Assembly: GCA_002331485.1 (NCBI GenBank)
Contig: DCYS01000033.1
Coordinates: forward strand, 124,001 to 188,000
DNA length: 64,000 nucleotides
Origin: Flavobacteriales bacterium UBA2104
GTDB taxonomy: Bacteria > Bacteroidota > Bacteroidia > Flavobacteriales_D > Crocinitomicaceae
Direction: 5' to 3'
The position numbers and the translations under genes are program-made. The notes under the pieces are model-generated. The model made no database searches and was not told the DNA's origin. It saw only the letters and a program-made list of their open reading frames with translations. Each line of letters starts with the position of its first letter. The first letter of the stretch is position 1. Positions 55,459 through 63,203 of the stretch are shown here, piece after piece.

Positions 55459-56892
55459 TCATTGATCTTCTTCTCCAAAGAAGCTGTGATGAAAATTTAC
55501 GAGGTATAATTTATCAGTTGCTCTTGTGAAAGCTGTATATAGCCATCTAAAGTATGAATGATCCAACATATCTTCATTTAAGAATCCCTGATCAATAAAA
55601 ACACAAGGCCACTGTCCTCCTTGAGATTTATGACAAGTCACTGCGTATGCATATTTTACTTGAATCGCATTGAAATAGGGGTCAGCCATGATCCGTTCGT
55701 ACCTTTTCTTCTTATTTCGTTCATAGGAATACTCTCTTTCAACTTCAAAAAACAGTTCCTTCATTTTCTCTCTGGGCATGTTTGGAGTATTCTCATCGAG
55801 CACGTCAAGATTCAACTTCACATCGATCGTATCCATTTCTGGATAATCCAGAAGACGCACTCTGGCATCGGCAAACTCAAAACCATATTTTGTTTCTCTA
55901 CCATAAACCTTGTCGATCTCAATGATCTCACCATTTGCTATGAATCCAGTTTTTGATTTGTCATTTAGCCAGAAGTAATTGTTTCGCACAACCATCAATA
56001 GATCGTTTGCAACCACTTTCTCTTCATACCACAAAATTCTTGCTCTAATTTGCTGATTGAACAGATTAGCTCTTTTATTACTTCGAGTAATGACGATCGT
56101 CTCTGTGGAACCATAATTACTGTATGCCGAATCAATTGTGTCTTCCAATTCATTTCCAGAAAGTCGAATTAGGTCGTTCTTGCTGTGAATTTCAAACCTG
56201 GGAAAGCTATTCTCAGGAGCCGATCGAAGTGCCGTGGCATTTAAGAGGATATCGGAATCGTATGATTGTCTGAGAACCTCAGTCATTTGAGCGCCTGATA
56301 GAGAAAGTTTCGGATAATGATTTTGTAGATATTCAATGTTCAGAGCAGGACTGAATGCAGCACCAACTGGTGGAAGCTGTCCTTCATCACCAATGAAAAT
56401 CATTTTGCAGTTTTTTCCCTGATAGGTATAATTGATCAAATCTTCTAGTAGATTTCTTGGGCTGATCGTGCCATCGTTCTGTTGTGTGTAATCTCCGATC
56501 ATTGACGCTTCATCAACCAGGAATAAGGTATTTGTATGTAAGTTTGGTGCAAGTCCCAATTGAATTCCACCACCAGCTATTTTTTCTTTACGATAGATCT
56601 TTTTATGAATCGTAAACGCTGCCTGATCTGCTCTGTTTGAGAATACTTTAGCAGCTCTTCCGGTAGGAGCAAGGAGGACTGTTTTTCTCTTTTCATCACG
56701 AAGTGCTTTGACAAACGCACTGAGCAGTGTTGTTTTTCCTGTACCAGCATACCCTTTTAGAATAAAAAGTGGGTGTTCGTCTGGAGCAGTGTAAAATTCA
56801 GATAAACGATCGATTACAGCTTCCTGTTGCTCGGCGGGAGGAAATGGAAATAAAGCGGTAACCTTCTTTTTTAGTTTATCTGTGAGATTCAT
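55459..56892 (-). CDS. RecD-like superfamily 1 DNA helicase
   Basis: 477 residues. Walker A GYAGTGKTT (about 46-54), APTGRAAKV (motif Ia), Walker B LFLVDEASM, DEGQLPPVGAAFSP (motif III) and the C-terminal UvrD_C_2 motif VTCHKSQGGQWPCVFI. These are features of RecD/TraA-type 5'-3' helicases, but without the long N-terminal domain of RecD2. Ends immediately at the stop of the converging unknown gene (no intergenic base). Confidence 0.92.
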   Translation of the reverse strand: MNLTDKLKKKVTALFPFPPAEQQEAVIDRLSEFYTAPDEHPLFILKGYAGTGKTTLLSAFVKALRDEKRKTVLLAPTGRAAKVFSNRADQAAFTIHKKIYRKEKIAGGGIQLGLAPNLHTNTLFLVDEASMIGDYTQQNDGTISPRNLLEDLINYTYQGKNCKMIFIGDEGQLPPVGAAFSPALNIEYLQNHYPKLSLSGAQMTEVLRQSYDSDILLNATALRSAPENSFPRFEIHSKNDLIRLSGNELEDTIDSAYSNYGSTETIVITRSNKRANLFNQQIRARILWYEEKVVANDLLMVVRNNYFWLNDKSKTGFIANGEIIEIDKVYGRETKYGFEFADARVRLLDYPEMDTIDVKLNLDVLDENTPNMPREKMKELFFEVEREYSYERNKKKRYERIMADPYFNAIQVKYAYAVTCHKSQGGQWPCVFIDQGFLNEDMLDHSYFRWLYTAFTRATDKLYLVNFHHSFFGEEDQ

Positions 56893-57030
56893 GAAACGAA
56901 AATAAGGATTCAGTCAGGATTTTTTGTGTTATGAATGGATTTCGTCAAAAAGTCAGGTATAAACGTTGAACTGTTGATTAAACGGTTTAAAAAATCTATT
57001 CAATTGCGCCATGCCATATTAAAAAAATTG

Positions 57031-57038
57031 TAGATTTG
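57031..57038 (+). promoter_or_regulatory. candidate -7 element of the 57.1-kb gene
   Basis: TAGATTTG, exact TAnnTTTG, 36 nt before the ATG. A TTG at 57004-57006 gives a spacer of 24 bp, slightly long. Confidence 0.4.
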
Positions 57039-57074
57039 TGGAGATAAGATAGTCAAATAAACAAAGGATTAACA

Positions 57075-57968
57075 ATGAATAATCAATTATCTGTGATCAT
57101 CAAGCGATACTTAATCGCAACGGTAATAGCCATAATGGGTCTTATAATGATCTTTGTAGGTCTTAATACCGATCAGAGTTCACTTTTTAATATTGCTGCA
57201 GTAAACCTTTTTGTAGGTGGTGTTCTTGCACTTCTCTTTAGTGCAGGTATTTTGAATCGAAATCTTGTATTGGCGATTGGAGCCGTTTGTATTGCTATTA
57301 CTATTTACATTGGCTGGTCTTCATGGAATTCAGTTGAAGCAACGATGCAGCATATCGAAGATCGCAAGATCTCTCAGCGACTTGTACAATATAATTTAGT
57401 TCAGATCAGAGATATTCAACGTGCTCACAAACAGAAGCACGGAGTTTATGCTGACTCATGGGAGGAGCTTGAAGACTTCTTTAATAATGAGAAGATCGAG
57501 AAGATCGAAGCATCTGGTTCTGTTCCTGGTAGAGCGATCACACTAGAGGAGAGAGATGCATTATATGACGATAACAGAGCTATTGATAACCTTATGACAG
57601 AGCAAGAAGCTGCTTTACTTGCTGCTATGGGTAACCCTGGGAACTCTCCAGATCTTGAAGGATTTAGACGTGATACCGTTAAAGTACCGTACAAAGATGA
57701 GTATCTCGGGAACCTATCTCGTATCCAACAAAGAAATGAGTTAGGATTAGGTGATTTTACTTTCGATGAGTTGAGATATATCCCTATGACTGATCCTAAA
57801 GAGGAATGGATGATCGAAACTAGAGATAGTGCTGTTTATTTAGGAGATACTATTCCAACCATCCACGTTTATGGTCGTGAACCAATTCCACGTTTCGAAG
57901 GTGGGAAAAGAGATACAATTGGATTCGGAAATATTTCTACGAATTCAGAAAAAGGAACTTGGGAATAA
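57075..57968 (+). CDS. conserved-looking membrane protein of unknown function
   Basis: 297 residues. Three membrane helices at the N-terminus (about 12-30, 38-58, 63-80), then a soluble part beginning with a long helix (SQRLVQYNLVQIRDIQRAHK) and a GVYADSWEELEDFF segment that recalls pseudopilin-like proteins, though this resemblance is weak. The C-terminal part contains a repeated Arg/Asp pattern (RRDTVKVPYKDEYLG, RDSAVYLGDTIPT). It begins the co-oriented run DUF3822-rsmD-coaD, starting that operon with only one base between stop and next start. Confidence 0.75.
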   Translation: MNNQLSVIIKRYLIATVIAIMGLIMIFVGLNTDQSSLFNIAAVNLFVGGVLALLFSAGILNRNLVLAIGAVCIAITIYIGWSSWNSVEATMQHIEDRKISQRLVQYNLVQIRDIQRAHKQKHGVYADSWEELEDFFNNEKIEKIEASGSVPGRAITLEERDALYDDNRAIDNLMTEQEAALLAAMGNPGNSPDLEGFRRDTVKVPYKDEYLGNLSRIQQRNELGLGDFTFDELRYIPMTDPKEEWMIETRDSAVYLGDTIPTIHVYGREPIPRFEGGKRDTIGFGNISTNSEKGTWE

Positions 57969-57969
57969 G

Positions 57970-58734
57970 GTGAGCGGAACTCAACTTACGATTCATATTT
58001 CAAGAACCTCAGTGCACGTTGCTGAGGTTCTTCGTTCTAGTAAAGAAATTATTAGAGCGGAAAGCACTACTTTGCACGAATCGAACCCGACTGCATACAA
58101 GGAAAAACTCTCGTCTTTTTTTGATCAACAAAATTTCGATAAAGATTACGAAGAGGTAACAGTAGCATGGAGTACCAATTTACAAGCCTTAATTCCGTTG
58201 AGGGTCTATAATGATAGTGATCCGAAAGCAATACACCAGTTACTTTTCGGTAATGCTGGCGATGATCGGTCAATAGATTTCAATCGATTGATGGAATTGA
58301 GCATGGTCTCTGTATTTGAGATTCCTGATTGGGTGAAATCATTTTTCGTAATAAAGTATCCAAGAGTTACGATAAAACATGAGCACGCTATGATGTTGAG
58401 GGCTACTTTTCAATCCTCGGTGTTCGACCGTGCTATCCATATCTCCTTATGTGACGATTACATGAATATATTCCTTGTTCATCATAATGAATTGAAGTTC
58501 TCCAATGCTTTTGAATACCAAACTACCGATGATATTCTTTATCATGCTATGTATGTAATGGAGCAAGAAGGATGGAAAGATGAAAATATCAAATTAGCAG
58601 CCTACTATTTGAGTAATGATCAAAAAGATGTTCTCAACGATTTCAAACAGAAATTAACTGTAATGAAATCCTCAGATCAATTAAAAGTAGAAGAATTTAC
58701 GAATAGTTTAACGATCCAGCCACTATGCGTATAG
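57970..58734 (+). CDS. DUF3822 family protein
   Basis: 254 residues from GTG 57970, which follows the previous stop by one base; the longer frame to 57871 would overlap the previous gene and is not credible. The beginning (VSGTQLTIHISRTSVHVAEV) and the ASKHA-like alternation of strands fit the Bacteroidota family DUF3822, which usually stands next to rsmD. Function unknown. It overlaps rsmD by 10 bp. Confidence 0.88.
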   Translation: MSGTQLTIHISRTSVHVAEVLRSSKEIIRAESTTLHESNPTAYKEKLSSFFDQQNFDKDYEEVTVAWSTNLQALIPLRVYNDSDPKAIHQLLFGNAGDDRSIDFNRLMELSMVSVFEIPDWVKSFFVIKYPRVTIKHEHAMMLRATFQSSVFDRAIHISLCDDYMNIFLVHHNELKFSNAFEYQTTDDILYHAMYVMEQEGWKDENIKLAAYYLSNDQKDVLNDFKQKLTVMKSSDQLKVEEFTNSLTIQPLCV

Positions 58735-59261
58735 TCAGTGGAAAACTAAAAAGATTAAGGTTTCAACCGCCAAAAGGATTTCCTTCCCGACCTACAACAG
58801 ATTTTGCCAAAGAAGGATTGTTCAATGTACTGGAGAATCAATATGACATTGATCAACTAGAAGTTCTGGATCTTTTTGCAGGAACTGGAAATATCTCATT
58901 TGAATTCGCTTCAAGAGATGCAGTAAAAGTCGTGGCAGTAGATCGAAATTTCAAGTGTGCTAATTTTATTCAGTCATTTGCCGAAAAGCACGAACTCGAT
59001 AATCTACTGACTCAAAAATCAGATGTTTTCAAGTTCATAGAACAACATGCAGGAAGCTATGACTTGATCTTTGCTGATCCTCCATTTAAGGTTGATTTTT
59101 ACGATGAGTTGATCTCATCTGTTTTAGAAAGCAACTTATTATCAGAAAACGGTATCTTTATACTTGAACATGAAAAGAGAAGGTCATTTGAAGAACATCC
59201 AAATTTCGATGTGGCTAGAAAATACGGAAATGTAGTATTCAGTTTTTTCTCAAAAAAATGA
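58725..59261 (+). CDS. rsmD: 16S rRNA (guanine(966)-N(2))-methyltransferase
   Basis: 178-residue methyltransferase that modifies G966 of 16S rRNA in the 30S subunit. Opens MRIVSGKLKRLRF, then RPTTDFAKEGLFNVL; SAM motif I DLFAGTGNISFE and catalytic motif IV ADPPF are present. The start overlaps the previous gene by 10 bp; coaD follows 24 bp later, a common rsmD-coaD pairing. Confidence 0.95.
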   Translation: MRIVSGKLKRLRFQPPKGFPSRPTTDFAKEGLFNVLENQYDIDQLEVLDLFAGTGNISFEFASRDAVKVVAVDRNFKCANFIQSFAEKHELDNLLTQKSDVFKFIEQHAGSYDLIFADPPFKVDFYDELISSVLESNLLSENGIFILEHEKRRSFEEHPNFDVARKYGNVVFSFFSKK

Positions 59262-59285
59262 TTATCATCGTTTAAATTTAAGATC

Positions 59286-59744
59286 ATGACAAAAGTTGGT
59301 GTATTTCCTGGTTCTTTTGATCCTTTTACAAAAGGACATGAATGTATTGTCGAAAAAGCTCTTGGTCTATTTGATGAAGTAGTGATCGCAATTGGACAGA
59401 ATACGTCTAAGAACTATTTATTCCCTTTAGAAAAAAGAAAAGCACATATTGAGTCACTCTTCGCAGATAATGGCCAAGTTAGGGTAGAGGTGTTCACAGG
59501 TCTTACGGTTAAATTCTGTGAGTCTATTGGTGCTAAGTATATCGTCCGTGGATTGAGAGATTCAAAGGATTTTGGATATGAAAGAAGCATCGCTCAAATG
59601 AATCAGGAAATTTCTGGCATAGAAAGTGTATTCTTTATGACCGTACCAGAGTATACTGCGATCAACTCAACTATTGTACGTGAGATCCATAAAAGCGGAG
59701 GCTCAATGGAATTGTTTGTAACGAACGCTGATTTACTCGTTTAA
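59286..59744 (+). CDS. coaD: phosphopantetheine adenylyltransferase
   Basis: Penultimate enzyme of coenzyme A synthesis, transferring AMP to 4'-phosphopantetheine. 152 residues. FPGSFDPFTKGHECI carries the nucleotidyltransferase (T/H)xGH motif; ENYxF-like KNYLFPL, GLRDSKDFGYE and the C-terminal EYTAINSTIVREI are family blocks. A near -7 element (TAAATTTA) ends 5 nt before the ATG, suggesting it may have its own start of transcription besides rsmD read-through. Confidence 0.97.
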   Translation: MTKVGVFPGSFDPFTKGHECIVEKALGLFDEVVIAIGQNTSKNYLFPLEKRKAHIESLFADNGQVRVEVFTGLTVKFCESIGAKYIVRGLRDSKDFGYERSIAQMNQEISGIESVFFMTVPEYTAINSTIVREIHKSGGSMELFVTNADLLV

Positions 59745-59782
59745 TTAGTAGCCCTTCAAGTAAAGGGTAAGTTCAAGAAAAT

Positions 59783-61222
59783 ATGAAAAGATCCTTTTTA
59801 CTTATTATAATGCTTTGCGCCCTTTTTACAGGGTTCACTCAATCGATTACGACTGTTGAGGGTTTTGCTCCAACTTATGTAGGAGAGAAAGTTGAAATAT
59901 TTGCTTTTGAAGATTATGTAACACGCGTTAAGGATAAGCTTGCAGAAACTGAAGTTAAGGAAGATTCAACTTTTGAATTGACTTTTTATAATGAGATCAC
60001 CCGTAAATTGAGAGTGGACATAGGTGATAATCATTTTCTAATGTATGCTCAACCAAAATCAGACTATAAGGTCTATGTAAAAGGATTCTCTCCATATCTG
60101 AGTAAAGAAGCAAGAAAGGTTGAAGTTGAATTTTTCTTCATTGATCTCGATAGTACTGACATCAATTATAAGATATTGATGTTTGAGGACCGTCAATTGA
60201 GCTTTCTAAAAGAAAACTATAAGAGATCAAGTATGGATACCCCTGAGTTTGTCGCAGCGCTTGATACATTTAAATTGCGTTGTACAAATGATTATGAAGA
60301 GGATACAAGCAGGTATTTCAAGAATTATGTACGCTATTCATTTGCTTCATTGGATAATCTTGCTTACAAAGGGAATCGTAATCGATTTGAGAAATACGAT
60401 TTCTACATAAAGCCACAAACCGTGTTATACCAGAATGACAGGTATATGGATTACATACTGAAGTACTACGATAATTACAGTTTTCAGTTATCAAATGATC
60501 TCAATCAAGAGTTTTATGATGGGATCATTCAAGCGAGTCCGACATTGGTTATGAATGCATTAGGTAAAGACTATGCACTGGATAACATACGCTTACGTGA
60601 AGTTGTAATGCTCAAGATGTTAGGAGATGTATTCTATTCAGATGATTATCCTCAGACCAATATACTTACAATGTTGGATAGTATCAGTGAGAATGCATTG
60701 TTTGAAAAGAATAAAAGTATTGCGTCTAATTTGAAATACAGGCTATTAGAATTGGTGCCTGGTGCGGAAATGCCCGATTTTGTATTCAATGTCGATGGTG
60801 AGAAAAAAGGTAAAAATGATTTTGAAGGTAAACACTTATATATTCAGTTTGTCAGAAAGGACGCCGAAAAGTCGGAACGCGATCTTCCTTTGGTGAAACC
60901 TCTATTTACAAAATATGGTAAGTACACAGATTTTTTGACTGTTGTGGTAGTAGAGGAAGAAGATGAATTATTAGAAAGTCCTGATGAATTCATTAAAGAA
61001 CATAATATCAGTTGGAATATTGCAGTTGTTGATGAAAATGATCCGATTTTAGATCGATTGGGGATAGCTGCATTTCCTCAATATATTTTAATGGATGCAG
61101 CAGGTTATGTTGTGCAGGCACCAGCATTAACACCACGACCGAATAACGAATATGAAACGATCGAAAAGGTCTTGTTTAATATTCATAAGAGAAGAAAGGC
61201 CTTAGAGAATAGAGGAAATTAA
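59783..61222 (+). CDS. TlpA-like thioredoxin-fold protein lacking active-site cysteines
   Basis: 479 residues. Signal peptide (1-20, ending GFTQ), a DUF4369-like beta domain, a helical linker (about 115-310) and a C-terminal thioredoxin fold (about 330-470): PGAEMPDFVFNVDGEKKG, KHLYIQFVRKDAEK where WCxxC would lie, and the cis-Pro segment AAFPQYILMDAAG. Both catalytic Cys are replaced, so redox activity is unlikely; a binding or structural role in the periplasm is inferred. It follows coaD but ends at a bidirectional terminator. Confidence 0.85.
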   Translation: MKRSFLLIIMLCALFTGFTQSITTVEGFAPTYVGEKVEIFAFEDYVTRVKDKLAETEVKEDSTFELTFYNEITRKLRVDIGDNHFLMYAQPKSDYKVYVKGFSPYLSKEARKVEVEFFFIDLDSTDINYKILMFEDRQLSFLKENYKRSSMDTPEFVAALDTFKLRCTNDYEEDTSRYFKNYVRYSFASLDNLAYKGNRNRFEKYDFYIKPQTVLYQNDRYMDYILKYYDNYSFQLSNDLNQEFYDGIIQASPTLVMNALGKDYALDNIRLREVVMLKMLGDVFYSDDYPQTNILTMLDSISENALFEKNKSIASNLKYRLLELVPGAEMPDFVFNVDGEKKGKNDFEGKHLYIQFVRKDAEKSERDLPLVKPLFTKYGKYTDFLTVVVVEEEDELLESPDEFIKEHNISWNIAVVDENDPILDRLGIAAFPQYILMDAAGYVVQAPALTPRPNNEYETIEKVLFNIHKRRKALENRGN

Positions 61223-61229
61223 GATCAAT

Positions 61230-61264
61230 AAAAAAAGCGAGACCGAAAGACCTCGCTTTTCTTT
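61230..61264. terminator. bidirectional terminator
   Basis: Stem AAAAGCGAG (61233-61241) / CTCGCTTTT (61252-61260) with flanking A-run and T-run, between the converging thioredoxin-fold and FKBP genes. Confidence 0.85.
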
Positions 61265-61280
61265 TTTAGTATATCATTAA

Positions 61281-61709
61281 TTAGTTGATTCCTACAACTT
61301 CGATCTCGAATGTAAGCTCTTGACCAGCAAGAGGGTGGTTACCATCAACAACAATGTTGTCATCATTAACTTCCTTAACAACAAGCTGAATCTCTTGTCC
61401 CTCAGGAGTCTTAGATACCAATCCCATACCTACTTCAGGCTTGATCTCTTCAGGAAGACGATCTTTAGGAACTTCTTGTATCAATTCTTTACGTGGTTCT
61501 CCGTATGCTTCTGCTGAAGGTATAACGATCGTTTTCTTTTCGTTAACTTTCATATCGATCACTCCATTTTCAAATCCAGGGATCAATTGACCGCTTCCTA
61601 CAGTGAATTCCATAGGGTCACGCTCTAGTGAGCTATCGAAAACCTCTCCGTTTGCTAGTTTACCTGTGTAGTGTACCTTTACTGTGTCATTTTGTTTAAC
61701 TTGACTCAT
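61281..61709 (-). CDS. SlyD-like FKBP-type peptidyl-prolyl isomerase
   Basis: 142 residues. FKBP core split by an insert-in-flap domain, as in SlyD: VHYTGKLANGEVFDSS and PMEFTVGSGQLIPGFE at the start, an IF domain (about 65-115), and the closing DGNHPLAGQELTFEIEVV. It lacks the His/Cys-rich metal-binding tail of E. coli SlyD. Cytoplasmic folding helper. Monocistronic, with a terminator behind it. Confidence 0.94.
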   Translation of the reverse strand: MSQVKQNDTVKVHYTGKLANGEVFDSSLERDPMEFTVGSGQLIPGFENGVIDMKVNEKKTIVIPSAEAYGEPRKELIQEVPKDRLPEEIKPEVGMGLVSKTPEGQEIQLVVKEVNDDNIVVDGNHPLAGQELTFEIEVVGIN

Positions 61710-61840
61710 AAAAAATAGTTTGTATTTATTAAAATCTTGTATTCATTTTAGCGAATACTGGTGCAAATGTACAGGTAATAAAAGGAATGCCCAAATTAAA
61801 GCGTGTTAAAGCCTGTGAAATCAAGAACTTTAAAGATATT

Positions 61841-62674
61841 TTAACCTTCTGAATACTGTTCTACAAACTGCCGTGTGAGTGAACAGACTTCATACAACTT
61901 TGGAGGTAGTTCATCATCTTCCCAGGGATGCTTAGAACCAAACGTGTGATCCCCATCTCTGATCACGATCATTTTACCTTCAGTCCACTGACTCAAATGT
62001 TCCGCATTGGTGATCGAAACGGCTTCGTCAACATCACCATGGATATGAAGACAAGGCTTTTTTAATTCACTTGCAGCACGTTCAATAGACAATTCGTTCT
62101 TGTTTTTCTCCCAATCTTCGTACATGGAGTAGTTATGAGGCATATCTTGATTGGTCCGGCCGTTTTTTACGTATCTCACGCCTTCTTGCTTCCAATTGTC
62201 CAGCTCTTCTCCTGATGGAAATCGATCTTCAATTGATGAAATAGCAGCCCAGGTAGTTATTGTCTTAACCTCAGGGTGCTTTCCAGCGAGGATTACTTCA
62301 CCACCGCCACGACTATGACCAATTAAATGGATCCTAACCGAAGGGTCGTTTACTTTTTCACGAATCCAAATGATCGCATTTTTAATATCTTCAACTTCAT
62401 AAGAATATCTGTTTTCAGCAAAGGCATCGAGGTCAGGGAAATCGATAGGTTCTTCAACAGTTCCACCATTATGACTGGTATTTAGTTTAGCAAAACCTAT
62501 TCCCCGGTCTGTAAAATAGCGTTGAACCAGATTCCAGCAGCCCCAATCTTTGTATCCCTTATATCCGTGAACGAATAGAACGATGTTGTTACATTTCAAT
62601 TTCTCAGGTACTTCCAGATCTATTAATGATCTTTTACCCTCAGCACCTGTATAAACTCCATTCTTGATCTCCAT
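61841..62674 (-). CDS. alpha/beta hydrolase, dienelactone hydrolase-like
   Basis: 277-residue cytoplasmic serine hydrolase. Oxyanion-side VHGYKGYKDWG (near 34-44), nucleophile elbow GHSRGGG (Ser about 124), Asp in HGDVDEAV and His in DGDHTFGS complete the triad. Resembles the group of bacterial hydrolases annotated as dienelactone hydrolase or acyl-CoA-thioesterase-like. Substrate unknown. No operon partner. Confidence 0.9.
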   Translation of the reverse strand: MEIKNGVYTGAEGKRSLIDLEVPEKLKCNNIVLFVHGYKGYKDWGCWNLVQRYFTDRGIGFAKLNTSHNGGTVEEPIDFPDLDAFAENRYSYEVEDIKNAIIWIREKVNDPSVRIHLIGHSRGGGEVILAGKHPEVKTITTWAAISSIEDRFPSGEELDNWKQEGVRYVKNGRTNQDMPHNYSMYEDWEKNKNELSIERAASELKKPCLHIHGDVDEAVSITNAEHLSQWTEGKMIVIRDGDHTFGSKHPWEDDELPPKLYEVCSLTRQFVEQYSEG

Positions 62675-62807
62675 AAAATTGGTCGTTTCGTGTATTTCAA
62701 ATCTACGATTAATAATACAACTTCAAAGGATGTATTGTTGAGAATACTTGACATTCACTACTTAATAAAAAGTGAAGAATGAAACTGTATTACTCTTTGA
62801 ATATGCT

Positions 62808-62815
62808 TATTTTTG
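62808..62815 (+). promoter_or_regulatory. candidate -7 element 6 nt before a GTG start
   Basis: TATTTTTG, exact TAnnTTTG, ends 6 nt before GTG 62822; the competing TTG start (62813) lies inside the element. Confidence 0.4.
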
Positions 62816-62821
62816 GTGACT

Positions 62822-63202
62822 GTGATACATTTTCTAGGAATATTATTTCTGCTTACCATTCTTGTTGCCTGTGGAATACCAATGGGGAATAGAGTAGATG
62901 CAAAAAATCTTCAGGTTTATTACTTGGAGGGAGTTCAAAAAGAAACGGCGATCAAATTTGCCAAATACTGGAAGGATAATGGTTTTGTTGGTGAACGGAA
63001 GCAAGTTATGCAGCTAGAAAAAGCAGAAGACGGCTATTCTTTAAAGATTATTGAAAGGAAGATGTATCATGAGTCAGCACTGAGTATAGACGAACAGTCT
63101 AAGTTGCAGGAACTGGAAAGAACACTGGAAAAGGAAGTCTTTAATGAGGATCTAACGATCATTATTACGGATAACACTTTCCGACCAATCGAAAGAGAAT
63201 AA
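62822..63202 (+). CDS. small putative lipoprotein
   Basis: 127 codons with stop, from GTG 62822 (alternatives: GTG 62816, TTG 62813). A hydrophobic N-terminus ends in a lipobox TILVAC followed by GIPMGN. The mature part is helical and charged (VYYLEGVQKETAIKFAKYWK) and ends in a beta-like segment (LTIIITDNTF). I do not recognise the family. The Rpe-CBS gene starts one base after its stop, so the two are co-transcribed. Confidence 0.7.
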   Translation: MIHFLGILFLLTILVACGIPMGNRVDAKNLQVYYLEGVQKETAIKFAKYWKDNGFVGERKQVMQLEKAEDGYSLKIIERKMYHESALSIDEQSKLQELERTLEKEVFNEDLTIIITDNTFRPIERE

Positions 63203-63203
63203 A

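Noticed and set aside
55459..56892. Helicase plus unknown 53.2-kb protein as a defence pair
   Set aside because: They are convergent, the unknown protein is exported by a signal peptide, and the helicase has normal housekeeping RecD-like features.
57871..57969. Upstream extension of the DUF3822 gene
   Set aside because: It lies wholly within the preceding gene in another frame; GTG 57970 follows the previous stop by one base.
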